A stretch of DNA of 20,996 bases from 1-14-2-50-31-20 sp964617555 (GTDB lineage Bacteria > Bacteroidota > Ignavibacteria > Ignavibacteriales > Melioribacteraceae): contig CAZTYP010000101.1 in the NCBI GenBank assembly GCA_964617555.1, forward strand, positions 1 through 20,996, written 5' to 3'. Both the position numbers and the translations under genes were made by a program. Numbering within the stretch: position 1 is the stretch's first letter; each line of letters begins with the position of its first letter. Below are positions 8,269 through 17,027 of this stretch, piece after piece. The notes beneath the pieces were generated by a model. That model was not told the DNA's origin. It saw nothing but the letters and a program-made list of their open reading frames with translations, and did not search any database.

Positions 8269-10005
8269 TTATTTTAACAAAAGCATCTTAATCGTTTTTG
8301 AATATCCTCCGGCATTTAAGCGGCAATAATATACTCCGCTTGCCAAATCTTTTCCGTTAAAATTAACCTTGTAATAACCTGTAGATTGTATTTTGTTTAC
8401 AAGAGTTTTTACCTTTTTCCCCAATGCATTGTATACATTCAATTCTACTTTTACGTTACCGTTTGGAATTGTTGAAGCTATTGAATAGCTTATGATAGTA
8501 TTCGGATTAAACGGATTTGGATAGTTCTGGGTTAACTCAAAATTTTTAGGAGTTAGAATATTTTGGTTTACTCCGGTTGAGGAAGGAATTCTATTAATTT
8601 CCAACAGCGCTACAGAAGGGGAGGCTAAATCCGGTAGATTAATAATTAATGAATCGGTAAAACTAATATTCGTTGTAATTTGAACATCTTTACTGTTAGG
8701 TTTTTTTGTAATGTGTTGAATACAACTGACGGAATCATTTGGTTGCCACGGCAAATTATCTATCCGTATTTTAAAATTATTTTCATCACTATTATAATTT
8801 GAAAGCAAAATATACAATTTGTTTCCATCATCCGATTTTGCCGCCAATAACATTATGTTTGTTGTATCTGTATTAATATCTTCTGTAACAACAACATCTC
8901 CGGATGAAGAAATTTCGGCTGGAGTATTTTGGAGAATCATATTATAGTATTTTAACGCATATCCGGTCCAAGTATATGTTTTGCCGTCTTTTTCAAAAAA
9001 GACATCACCCGGATACCAAAACATTTTATCTACGGAAGAATTTTGTGCGGTAATTAATAACGAAGCATAATAGGCTGTTCCTTTACTGTTGCTGTCAAAA
9101 TAATCGAATGCATCCTCGTTTAATGCATGGTTTATTTCGGATATATGACTTTCCGTATTTGTAAATCCCGCTGTGTCCAGACGGGTTCTTACTTTTTTCG
9201 CGATGCCCGCAAGCAAAAAAGGATTTTTAAGACCGTAAATATGCCACGAATAAAAATCAAGAGGTGTATTTTCATTTTTCAAATAGCTGAGAAAATCAGC
9301 ACCGTATTGTGTTGCTACTCCTAAAGTAGTGGAAGGGTGCGCCCCGGGTCCTCCTATTTTAAGTGTGGGGAAGGAGAGTTTCAGGGTATCCATTACGGTT
9401 TTAAACATTTTATAAAATTGTGCCGGGGTTCCATCCCAAAAAAGTTTTTGTGGTTCATTCCATATTTCCCAATACTCAACATTGAAATGTGTGCCGTTAT
9501 TCCAACCGAAATTTGTGTGCATGATTGTTTGTTTGCAAAGTTTGGCAAAATTTGTAAAATCAACACCGTTGGAATCGAGAGGAGGTGCCATTGGTTGTAA
9601 AGGGTAATTGGGCCCGGGATAACTGCATCCGAACCTTACGTACGGTTTTACATTGTTTTTAAATAAACCGTATATAACTTTATCGTATTCTTTCCAACTA
9701 TAACAGGCCGGGTTGTTCGGGTCAAAATTTTCATTGATTGTTGTGTATTTTTGAGAAACGGAATCAAAATTCCAAAATTTTGAATAGTAACAGTAATCGT
9801 TTGCTCCGTGATAATCGTGAAGACGAACATATGAAATGCCCGCATCTTTATATCCGTTTTGCAGATATCTGGGATTAGCTTTGTTCACGTTGGTTAATAC
9901 TTTCACATTTCCAACGGTTTTGCTAAAATCCACATGAAAATTATGTTGTCCGAAAATTATTGTTGTGTAAAACAAAAAATATAAAAATGTAACCGCTTTT
10001 GTCAT
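8269..10005 (-). CDS. Secreted GH39-like glycoside hydrolase with type A T9SS sorting domain
   Basis: This is a 578-residue exported enzyme. A signal peptide (MTKAVTF, hydrophobic core, probable cleavage after G19 before QHNF) leads to a TIM-barrel-like domain of about 20-360. It carries VRLHDYHG (60-67), EIWNEP with the likely acid/base E184, SWHIYG (253-258) and SEIN with the likely nucleophile E290. This layout matches clan-A retaining hydrolases and is closest to GH39 (beta-xylosidase-like); the substrate is uncertain. A beta-sandwich-like region follows (about 370-470). Then comes a C-terminal domain from about 489 with YPNPFNP (495-501) and LASGVYYCRL near the end, characteristic of the type A sorting domain (TIGR04183-like) cleaved during type IX secretion. 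The enzyme is therefore probably surface-attached or released. GGAG lies 6 nt before the ATG. It is divergent from sprA, the gene for the translocon expected to export it. Confidence 0.85.
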   Translation of the reverse strand: MTKAVTFLYFLFYTTIIFGQHNFHVDFSKTVGNVKVLTNVNKANPRYLQNGYKDAGISYVRLHDYHGANDYCYYSKFWNFDSVSQKYTTINENFDPNNPACYSWKEYDKVIYGLFKNNVKPYVRFGCSYPGPNYPLQPMAPPLDSNGVDFTNFAKLCKQTIMHTNFGWNNGTHFNVEYWEIWNEPQKLFWDGTPAQFYKMFKTVMDTLKLSFPTLKIGGPGAHPSTTLGVATQYGADFLSYLKNENTPLDFYSWHIYGLKNPFLLAGIAKKVRTRLDTAGFTNTESHISEINHALNEDAFDYFDSNSKGTAYYASLLITAQNSSVDKMFWYPGDVFFEKDGKTYTWTGYALKYYNMILQNTPAEISSSGDVVVTEDINTDTTNIMLLAAKSDDGNKLYILLSNYNSDENNFKIRIDNLPWQPNDSVSCIQHITKKPNSKDVQITTNISFTDSLIINLPDLASPSVALLEINRIPSSTGVNQNILTPKNFELTQNYPNPFNPNTIISYSIASTIPNGNVKVELNVYNALGKKVKTLVNKIQSTGYYKVNFNGKDLASGVYYCRLNAGGYSKTIKMLLLK

Positions 10006-10022
10006 GTTTTCTCCGTATCTAA

Positions 10023-10050
10023 ATAATATGTTATATGTTTTTTATTTCAA
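10023..10050 (-). promoter_or_regulatory. Candidate promoter of the GH39-like gene
   Basis: On the minus strand there is a TTGAAA (10045-10050), a 16-bp spacer and TATTAT (10023-10028). The predicted start of transcription near 10016 would leave a leader of only about 11 nt, just enough for the GGAG ribosome site. Confidence 0.4.
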
Positions 10051-10146
10051 AATAATTCCAGTAAAAAAACAAAAATAGGGCATTTGGATAATAAATGTGT
10101 AATATTTTTATGGATGTGCAAAATTTTATAACCACAATAAAAAACA

Positions 10147-10205
10147 TTGAAATTATTGAAGTAAATAGATAATTTGCAATAACAATTATAGTTAAATCGG
10201 AGGAG
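10147..10205 (+). promoter_or_regulatory. sprA leader: weak candidate promoter and a strong unused ribosome-binding site
   Basis: The 278-bp gap between the divergent hydrolase and sprA is very A/T-rich. A TTGAAA (10147-10152) and GATAAT (10168-10173), with a short 15-bp spacer, are a weak promoter candidate. GGAGGAG (10199-10205) is the strongest Shine-Dalgarno match in the window, yet no ATG, GTG or TTG follows within usable distance. The next TTG in the sprA frame is 30 nt away and the preferred ATG 78 nt away. Nothing else recognisable was found in the gap. Confidence 0.3.
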
Positions 10206-10283
10206 TATCGAATATAATTCTACCATCTTTTAAATTTGAAACAACTATCAGGTACTATAATTTTCGGTAGAAATTTACAACAG

Positions 10284-13200
10284 ATGCGGAGGATAATAAC
10301 GATTCTTTCGGTTATAATTGTTATCATTTCCATCACTGCATCTTTCGGTTTTACCATCAGGGGAGGTCGTTTACTTAAAACTAAGGCGAATGACGCCGCC
10401 GGGGTATATCTTTTCCCCGATGAGCAAAATTTTGCTTTTTTAGTTAATTCTCTTTTATCCGATTCAACCAATTCAGATTCCCTTTCGGGTGAAGCATTTC
10501 AAGATTCATCTGTTACGGATTCCGTAATAACCGTCGATTCTATGGCTTTGGATTCTACCGCACGCCTAAAATATTTTGCCTACAAGCAACCCGATTATTT
10601 AAGCAGTAGAGCCGTTGAACCGTTTAAATCCAAATTCTTCATCTATCCTTCACCCACCTATGTAAAAAAGACCGTTGAGCTTGATTCCACAGGACAATAT
10701 GTATTAATTAAAGAAACTATTGCGGGCAAGCAAACACGCATTGCAGTTAAAATGCCTTTAAGCGATTATATTGCGGAGCTAAGTAAAAAAATAAATAAAA
10801 AGGAACTTAATAATTTATCCCGTAAATATGAGCTTGTGGAGGGGAATGATGATTTGGGGGATTTGCTTTCAAACATTACCAATATTGAAATACCTTTGCC
10901 GAGTACTTCATTTCTTTCCATTTTCGGGCCGCCGAAAATCAATTTAAGAATTAACGGTTCGGTAGATATTCACGGGGCTTGGAGGAATGAAACAACAGAA
11001 GGACTTACTGCCTCTGCTTTGGGTAATACTCGTAATGAGCCGGATTTTAGTCAACAAGTGCAAATTAGTGTTAACGGTACTATCGGGGACAAGCTAACAA
11101 TAGGGGCTGATTGGAATACGGAGCGAACTTTTGAATATGAAAATCAATTGAAACTTCGTTATAAAGGTTACGAAGATGAGATAATTCAATCTATCGAAGC
11201 CGGTAATGTGTCGTTACAAACCTCGCCTTTGGTTGGCGGTAGCGAAGCCCTCTTTGGTGTTAAGGCAAAATTCCAGTTCGGACCTTTCACTTTAACGGCA
11301 TTGGCATCTCAAAAAAAAGGAGAGGTAAAAGAAGTTTCCGTTTCGGGCGGTAGCGAAAAACAAAAATTCTCCATTCAAGCATTTAATTATTCCGAAAACA
11401 ACTATTTTCTTGATACGGTTTATGCAAGCGTGTTACCTCAGTACAACTTTTTTAATAAATATTTCGGTAAACTTACTCCTCAAGTAGATAATAGGTATTT
11501 TGTTAAAGAGCTGGAAGTTTGGAGGTCTGCACAAGGTAATATCAACCAAGCTACACAAAAGATTGCAAACGTGTTTATTAATTTAGACGGACGTCATCCG
11601 GCAGATAGATATGATGATATTTGGCGGGGTGACGGGAACGATGTTTCGGGCGAAACAATGTATCGTACAAGATTTGAAAAATTACAAGAGGGTGTAGATT
11701 ATATTTATCACGAAGCAACCGGATTTGTTACGTTCAAAACGCAAATACAAAGATCGGATGCTATTGCGGTTGCCTATAGAATTGAAGGAGCTACTAGTGC
11801 CTCGGAAGATGATATTATTTACGGAGAGTTCGAACAGGAAATAAAAGATTCTATTATTGTATTAAAGTTGATTAAACCGGAAAATTTGCAACCGAGTTAT
11901 AAGCAAGCCTGGAAATTACAACTCCGTAACATTTATCCTTTGGGGGGAAGAGAAATTTCCAAAGAAGGATTTGATTTTGATATTTTTTATAATATCGAGG
12001 GACAAGAACCGCAGAATAACTACGACGGTAAAATTCTTTTACGTCAATTTAAGCTTGACAGATTGGATGAAAGCGGTAACGAAAAACCTGACGGTAAGTT
12101 CGACTTTAGACCGGGGATAACAATTATACCCGAAACCGGCGAAATTATTTTTCCGGTGCTCGAACCTTTCGGAAGGGATTTGCCTGCAGAGCTTCCCAAG
12201 GATATTGCTTATTATTCGTTATATGATACCACAAAAACTTTTGCCCAAAATGATGTTTCTAAAAACAAATTTTTGATGAAAGGGGAATACTCCGCTTCGG
12301 TTTCATCAACTTTCCAAATTGGATTTAATGTTGTGGAAAATTCCGTACGTGTTACTTTGGACGGGCGTGAACTGAAAAACGGTGTGGATTATGTTGTAGA
12401 TTACAACATAGGGCAAATTACGATGCGTAATGCCGATGCAATGGTGCCCGGAGCAAATCTGAAAATAACATATGAGCAGAACGATTTATTCCAGTTGGCT
12501 TCCAAAACTTTGCTTGGACTTAGAGGTATTTATAAATTTGGGAAGGATACCCACCTCGGGTTTTCTTTCTTAAATTTAAATCAAAAAACACTTAGTGATA
12601 AAGTCCGTATTGGCGAAGAACCGATAAACAACTCTATTTACGGGATTGATTTTAAAACCAAGCAAGATTTACCGTTCCTTACAACGGCATTGGATAAAGT
12701 TTTTTCTACAAGTGCAAAATCGTCTTTCAATTTAACAGGAGAGTTTGCATATATTAACCCCGACCCTAATACCAAAAAGAGTACGGTTGCCAGCGATAAC
12801 GGGCAAAGCATTGCCTATATTGATGATTTTGAATCTTCAAAAAGAACAATCCCCATCGGAATTTCCTATACAAGTTGGAAAGATTTATCGGTACCCGATT
12901 CTTTACCTCTTATTGGTGATTTATCAAAAAAGGAACAGATGAGATATAAAGGGAAGAGTTTTTGGTACAACATTCTCCCTTCCAGAACATATACAACCGA
13001 TATTTGGCCGAACAAGCAAGTCTCTACAAAGGATAAAGATGTTGTGGTATTGGATTACTATTACATGCCTGACGAAAAAGGTATGTATAATAACAATCCA
13101 GATTTAGTCGGTAATTCCGATAAAGCTTGGGGCGGTATGATGAAATCTCTATCGTCCACTGCAAATAACCTTGTGGAAGAAAAAATTGAGGCCATTGAAT

Positions 13201-16200
13201 TTTGGATAAATATATTTGATGCTCCAGACGGTGCAGTATTGCATTTGGATTTGGGGCAAATTAGTGAGGATATAATTCCAAACTTAAAGTTGGATACTGA
13301 AGATAAAGAGCCGTGGAACGATATTATTGATGAAGGGGAAGATACCGGTATTGACGGATTACGTAACGTTGACGAACCGGGATACGATCCTAAAAACAAT
13401 CCGGATCCGAACGGAGATGATTTTAAATTAATTTCCGGCGGATTTTTACCCGAACATTTTCTTAGAATTAACGGAACTCAAGGAAACGCGGCACTTTCCG
13501 ATATCGGACGTTTCCCCGATAGCGAAGATATGAACGGAAATAAAAAATTAGATAAAATTAATAATTATTTTCGTTACGATATCCCCTTAGATACGTCTAT
13601 TGCTCGTAACCCTTATATTTCCGGTGGCGGAGCAATTAACGATAAAGGCGAAAAATCAACTTGGTATCAAATAAAAGTGCCTTTAAAAGAATATAAAAAG
13701 ATGATTGGGAATCCTACCTTTTCATTGGTGGAATATTTACGTCTTTGGGTTAGCGGGGTTAATTCCGATATACATTTTCAATTAACCGAATTTAATCTTG
13801 TAGGGAATCAGTGGCAGAAAATTGTTGACGGAACCCATGTAACTGCGGAAGATACCGTTTTAACAATTTCCAATGTAAGTATTGAAGAAAATCCTTTTTA
13901 TTACAGCCCTCCGGGAATTGTTAGAGAAAAAGACAGAACAAATCCCGAACAGAATATTCTTAAAAACGAGCAATCTCTTGACATGATTATTAACAATCTT
14001 GAGGATGGTGATTACAGAACAATCGTAAAATATTTGGTTAAGGGCTTGGATGTATTTAATTATTCGGCTATGAAACTTTTTGTACACGGAGATTTGGATA
14101 CATCGAACGGGTCAATTTCGTATTACAAAAACGAGAAAGATTATGCAACAGATTTATATTTCCGGTTCGGGGCAGATAGTACAAATTACTACGAATATAT
14201 TCGTCCTACAAAAGCCGGTTGGGAAGAGATAAATATCAACTTTGATGATTTAACGGCAATAAAAGCAAGCAGACCGCCTGAACTTGTAGATTCCGTATAT
14301 CGTATTTCGGTACCCGGGAAACCCGGACATTATTACGGCATAAGGGGTAAGCCTAGTTTAACTAAGGTTGCATTTTTGGCTCTCGGTATTTATAATCCGC
14401 CTAATGTAGGAACAATGTTTCAAGAAGTATCGGGGCATCTATGGGTTAACGAACTGAGAGTTGTGGGTGCCGATGAAACACCCGGATGGGCTACAAGTGC
14501 CAATGCCTCTATAAAATTTGCCGATATTTTAACCGTTAGCGGTTCGTTCAAACAAACCGACCCGTATTTCCATAAACTTTCGGATAGATTCGGTAAACGT
14601 GTTGATGCACGAACTTGGAATGTTCAGGGTAATCTTAATATTCTTAAATTATTGCCATTTAAAATGCCCGGTAGTAATTTATCTATTAATGTTTCCCACT
14701 CGGAATCAATTTCCAAACCTTTATACAAACCGCAGACCGATATTCTTGTGGAAAAAGCTGCTGAAAGTATTGCTAATCCGGATAGTTTAAGAGAAGAAAC
14801 GGAAACAATAAATATCAGTAATACAATATCTGTTTCTAATATTAAGTTGCAAATCCCTTCAAAAAAATGGTATATACGCGAAACAATAAACGGACTTTCA
14901 TTTAATTACAGTTTTAACAATTCATATTCTCGCAGTCCTTCAACAAAATTTGCCAACAGATGGGGTTGGAACGGAAGTGGCAGATATAGTGCGAAATTCA
15001 GTAACGATAATTTCTTTCAACCGGCTAATTTACCCATAATTGGAATTTTCTTTAAAATATTTAAAGATTACAGAAATGTAAAAATTTATTTTACACCTCA
15101 ATCGTTTAATGCTAATCTGTCTGCCAAACGCAGTTACAGCTACACTAAAAGCAGAACAGCTAATGTTGCGGCGAATGTTAGTCGCGATTTTACGGCTAAT
15201 CGTGGTTTTAATTTCAGATGGAAGTTAACCGAGGGAGGATTTTTAAATCTTTCTTCCGGATACGATTTAACCATTAACTCTTCGCTTGTCCATTTGTTAA
15301 CGGACGAAAACGGAATCGACCGTCCGGAAAAAGATATATGGAATGATATTTTTAACGGTGAGTTGTTTGGCAGAGATAACGGATATAATCAAAAAATATC
15401 CATTAATGCAAAGCCGAAAATGCCTTCGCTTTTTAATCTAAACAAATTTTTCATTTTCTCTGCCGGTTATTCGGTATCCTATCATTGGCGAAATAATTTT
15501 GCACAACCGGATTTGGGAAGAAGTGCCGGTTGGTCTAATAGAATTAGCGGAACCTTACAGGTTAAACTTAAATCTATTATGGATCCTCTTTTTGCTTTTG
15601 CCAAGGGAAGTACAAAAAAGAAAACAACCGGCAGAAAAAAACGTACAAGCAAATATTCAAAAAAGAATATCGAAAATAAAATAAAGACAAAAGCGGAAAA
15701 AGATAAGGAAGAAAAAAAGAGGACTAAAGTTGTTGAAAAACCTTCTGTTTTTAACAGTGTACTGGGAATAATGCTAAGTTCAATAAAATACGTCCTTTTC
15801 GATTATGACCAAATAAGTTTTAATTTTAGTCAGAATAATTCGCAGGCAAGTAGCGGTTTAAAATCTTTTGGTACGGGTTTTTGGAATTTTTGGGGACCTC
15901 ATCAAGATGATATTAATGGACCAAGCAGACTTTATCAATTCGGTTTTACATCCGACCCCGGTCCGAGGGCTTCGGGTGGACAACTTTCCGATAAGTTTTC
16001 ACAAAAAAATAACTTTACAATTAAAACAAGGCGTCCACTTTGGAAAGGTGCAAATCTTGATGTTAACTGGGATTTGGGTTGGGGATATAACAAATCCACT
16101 TCATTGGAAGTTGATTCTTTAACCGGAGCAATTACAATAATTAATACAACCGCCTCCGGAAATTTGAATAGGTCTTTTTTAACATTTCCTATAGCGGGGG

Positions 16201-16988
16201 CTTCCGTAGAAGCAATTAATAATCTTTACGATCCCAATGCCCCCGACCCTAATAAAAGTCTTTCGGAAGCATTTGTACAAGGATTGGAATCTTTGCCGCT
16301 GCTTGCCAATGTTCCCGTATTAAAAGATATTGCGCAATATATTCCGCGTGCTAACTGGAGAATAAGCTGGTCGGGGTTGGAAAAACTTCCCCTTGTAAAA
16401 AAATTGTTTAAACGAGCTTCGCTTACACATAGTTATACCTCCAAATATACGGAAGGATGGAAGTTAAGCGCCGACGGTAACGAGCAAATTCAAATGCAAA
16501 AAGTTACGTACGGGTTTTCACCTCTTATCGGATTAAACTTAACTTTTGTAGAGCTGTGGGGAGGTAATGTTAAGGGAAATATAAAATATTCGACAAAGAA
16601 AGATTACACTTTAGGAATTGCTACAAAAGCAACTACGGAAACATTTTCCAATGATATGAATATCTCTTTAAGCTTTGGTAAGTCCGGTTTTTCACTCCCC
16701 TTATTCGGTCTTTCGTTAAAAAACGATATTGAAATATCTTTTGCATATACACAAGGGCGTAATTCGGTATTAATTTATCAAATGGGAGAAAGGTTTGATA
16801 AAAAGGGGAAGCCGCAAGATGGAACCAAGCGTGTTTCTATTGAGCCTCGTGTAAAATATGTAATGAGTTCTCGTGTTACGTTGTCTCTCTTTTTCAAACG
16901 TACATCAGTAGAGCCGGAAGGAGCATCTAAAATTCCACCTACAACAACCAACGAGGCGGGACTTGATGTTCATATCTCAATTCAGTAA
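10284..16988 (+). CDS. sprA: Type IX secretion outer-membrane translocon SprA
   Basis: SprA (Sov in Porphyromonas) is the giant single-chain beta-barrel through which type IX cargo crosses the outer membrane. From the ATG at 10284 the protein is 2234 residues, close to the roughly 2400 of Flavobacterium SprA. This start gives a signal peptide (MRRIITILSVIIVIISITAS onward). An in-frame TTG at 10236 would bury it behind 16 extra residues. Family landmarks are the N-terminal PSPTYV and ISVNGTIGDKLTIGADWNTE segments, the YIDDFE motif (845-850) and long alternating barrel strands to the C-terminus. An Asp/Asn/Gly-rich stretch (1016-1047) resembles Ca2+-binding loops. Unusually, residues 1774-1819 form a charged insertion with 21 Lys/Arg in 46 positions. 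porX follows after 39 bp without a terminator. Confidence 0.95.
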   Translation: MRRIITILSVIIVIISITASFGFTIRGGRLLKTKANDAAGVYLFPDEQNFAFLVNSLLSDSTNSDSLSGEAFQDSSVTDSVITVDSMALDSTARLKYFAYKQPDYLSSRAVEPFKSKFFIYPSPTYVKKTVELDSTGQYVLIKETIAGKQTRIAVKMPLSDYIAELSKKINKKELNNLSRKYELVEGNDDLGDLLSNITNIEIPLPSTSFLSIFGPPKINLRINGSVDIHGAWRNETTEGLTASALGNTRNEPDFSQQVQISVNGTIGDKLTIGADWNTERTFEYENQLKLRYKGYEDEIIQSIEAGNVSLQTSPLVGGSEALFGVKAKFQFGPFTLTALASQKKGEVKEVSVSGGSEKQKFSIQAFNYSENNYFLDTVYASVLPQYNFFNKYFGKLTPQVDNRYFVKELEVWRSAQGNINQATQKIANVFINLDGRHPADRYDDIWRGDGNDVSGETMYRTRFEKLQEGVDYIYHEATGFVTFKTQIQRSDAIAVAYRIEGATSASEDDIIYGEFEQEIKDSIIVLKLIKPENLQPSYKQAWKLQLRNIYPLGGREISKEGFDFDIFYNIEGQEPQNNYDGKILLRQFKLDRLDESGNEKPDGKFDFRPGITIIPETGEIIFPVLEPFGRDLPAELPKDIAYYSLYDTTKTFAQNDVSKNKFLMKGEYSASVSSTFQIGFNVVENSVRVTLDGRELKNGVDYVVDYNIGQITMRNADAMVPGANLKITYEQNDLFQLASKTLLGLRGIYKFGKDTHLGFSFLNLNQKTLSDKVRIGEEPINNSIYGIDFKTKQDLPFLTTALDKVFSTSAKSSFNLTGEFAYINPDPNTKKSTVASDNGQSIAYIDDFESSKRTIPIGISYTSWKDLSVPDSLPLIGDLSKKEQMRYKGKSFWYNILPSRTYTTDIWPNKQVSTKDKDVVVLDYYYMPDEKGMYNNNPDLVGNSDKAWGGMMKSLSSTANNLVEEKIEAIEFWINIFDAPDGAVLHLDLGQISEDIIPNLKLDTEDKEPWNDIIDEGEDTGIDGLRNVDEPGYDPKNNPDPNGDDFKLISGGFLPEHFLRINGTQGNAALSDIGRFPDSEDMNGNKKLDKINNYFRYDIPLDTSIARNPYISGGGAINDKGEKSTWYQIKVPLKEYKKMIGNPTFSLVEYLRLWVSGVNSDIHFQLTEFNLVGNQWQKIVDGTHVTAEDTVLTISNVSIEENPFYYSPPGIVREKDRTNPEQNILKNEQSLDMIINNLEDGDYRTIVKYLVKGLDVFNYSAMKLFVHGDLDTSNGSISYYKNEKDYATDLYFRFGADSTNYYEYIRPTKAGWEEININFDDLTAIKASRPPELVDSVYRISVPGKPGHYYGIRGKPSLTKVAFLALGIYNPPNVGTMFQEVSGHLWVNELRVVGADETPGWATSANASIKFADILTVSGSFKQTDPYFHKLSDRFGKRVDARTWNVQGNLNILKLLPFKMPGSNLSINVSHSESISKPLYKPQTDILVEKAAESIANPDSLREETETINISNTISVSNIKLQIPSKKWYIRETINGLSFNYSFNNSYSRSPSTKFANRWGWNGSGRYSAKFSNDNFFQPANLPIIGIFFKIFKDYRNVKIYFTPQSFNANLSAKRSYSYTKSRTANVAANVSRDFTANRGFNFRWKLTEGGFLNLSSGYDLTINSSLVHLLTDENGIDRPEKDIWNDIFNGELFGRDNGYNQKISINAKPKMPSLFNLNKFFIFSAGYSVSYHWRNNFAQPDLGRSAGWSNRISGTLQVKLKSIMDPLFAFAKGSTKKKTTGRKKRTSKYSKKNIENKIKTKAEKDKEEKKRTKVVEKPSVFNSVLGIMLSSIKYVLFDYDQISFNFSQNNSQASSGLKSFGTGFWNFWGPHQDDINGPSRLYQFGFTSDPGPRASGGQLSDKFSQKNNFTIKTRRPLWKGANLDVNWDLGWGYNKSTSLEVDSLTGAITIINTTASGNLNRSFLTFPIAGASVEAINNLYDPNAPDPNKSLSEAFVQGLESLPLLANVPVLKDIAQYIPRANWRISWSGLEKLPLVKKLFKRASLTHSYTSKYTEGWKLSADGNEQIQMQKVTYGFSPLIGLNLTFVELWGGNVKGNIKYSTKKDYTLGIATKATTETFSNDMNISLSFGKSGFSLPLFGLSLKNDIEISFAYTQGRNSVLIYQMGERFDKKGKPQDGTKRVSIEPRVKYVMSSRVTLSLFFKRTSVEPEGASKIPPTTTNEAGLDVHISIQ

Positions 16989-17027
16989 ATAGGAAATAAA
17001 ATAATAAAATTAGATTAGGCAAATAAA

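Noticed and set aside
10110..10172. A 20-residue ATG frame in the gap upstream of sprA
   Set aside because: It has no ribosome site, shows no recognisable sequence and is A/T-rich. Such frames are expected by chance.
10236..10283. TTG at 10236 as the sprA start
   Set aside because: It would put 16 residues before an otherwise normal signal peptide, and its spacing to GGAGGAG is about 30 nt, too far to use.
13061..13399. A 112-codon minus-strand frame inside sprA, with several similar antisense frames in recN, porX and the DUF1573 gene
   Set aside because: All are fully inside conserved genes, low in complexity and without start signals.
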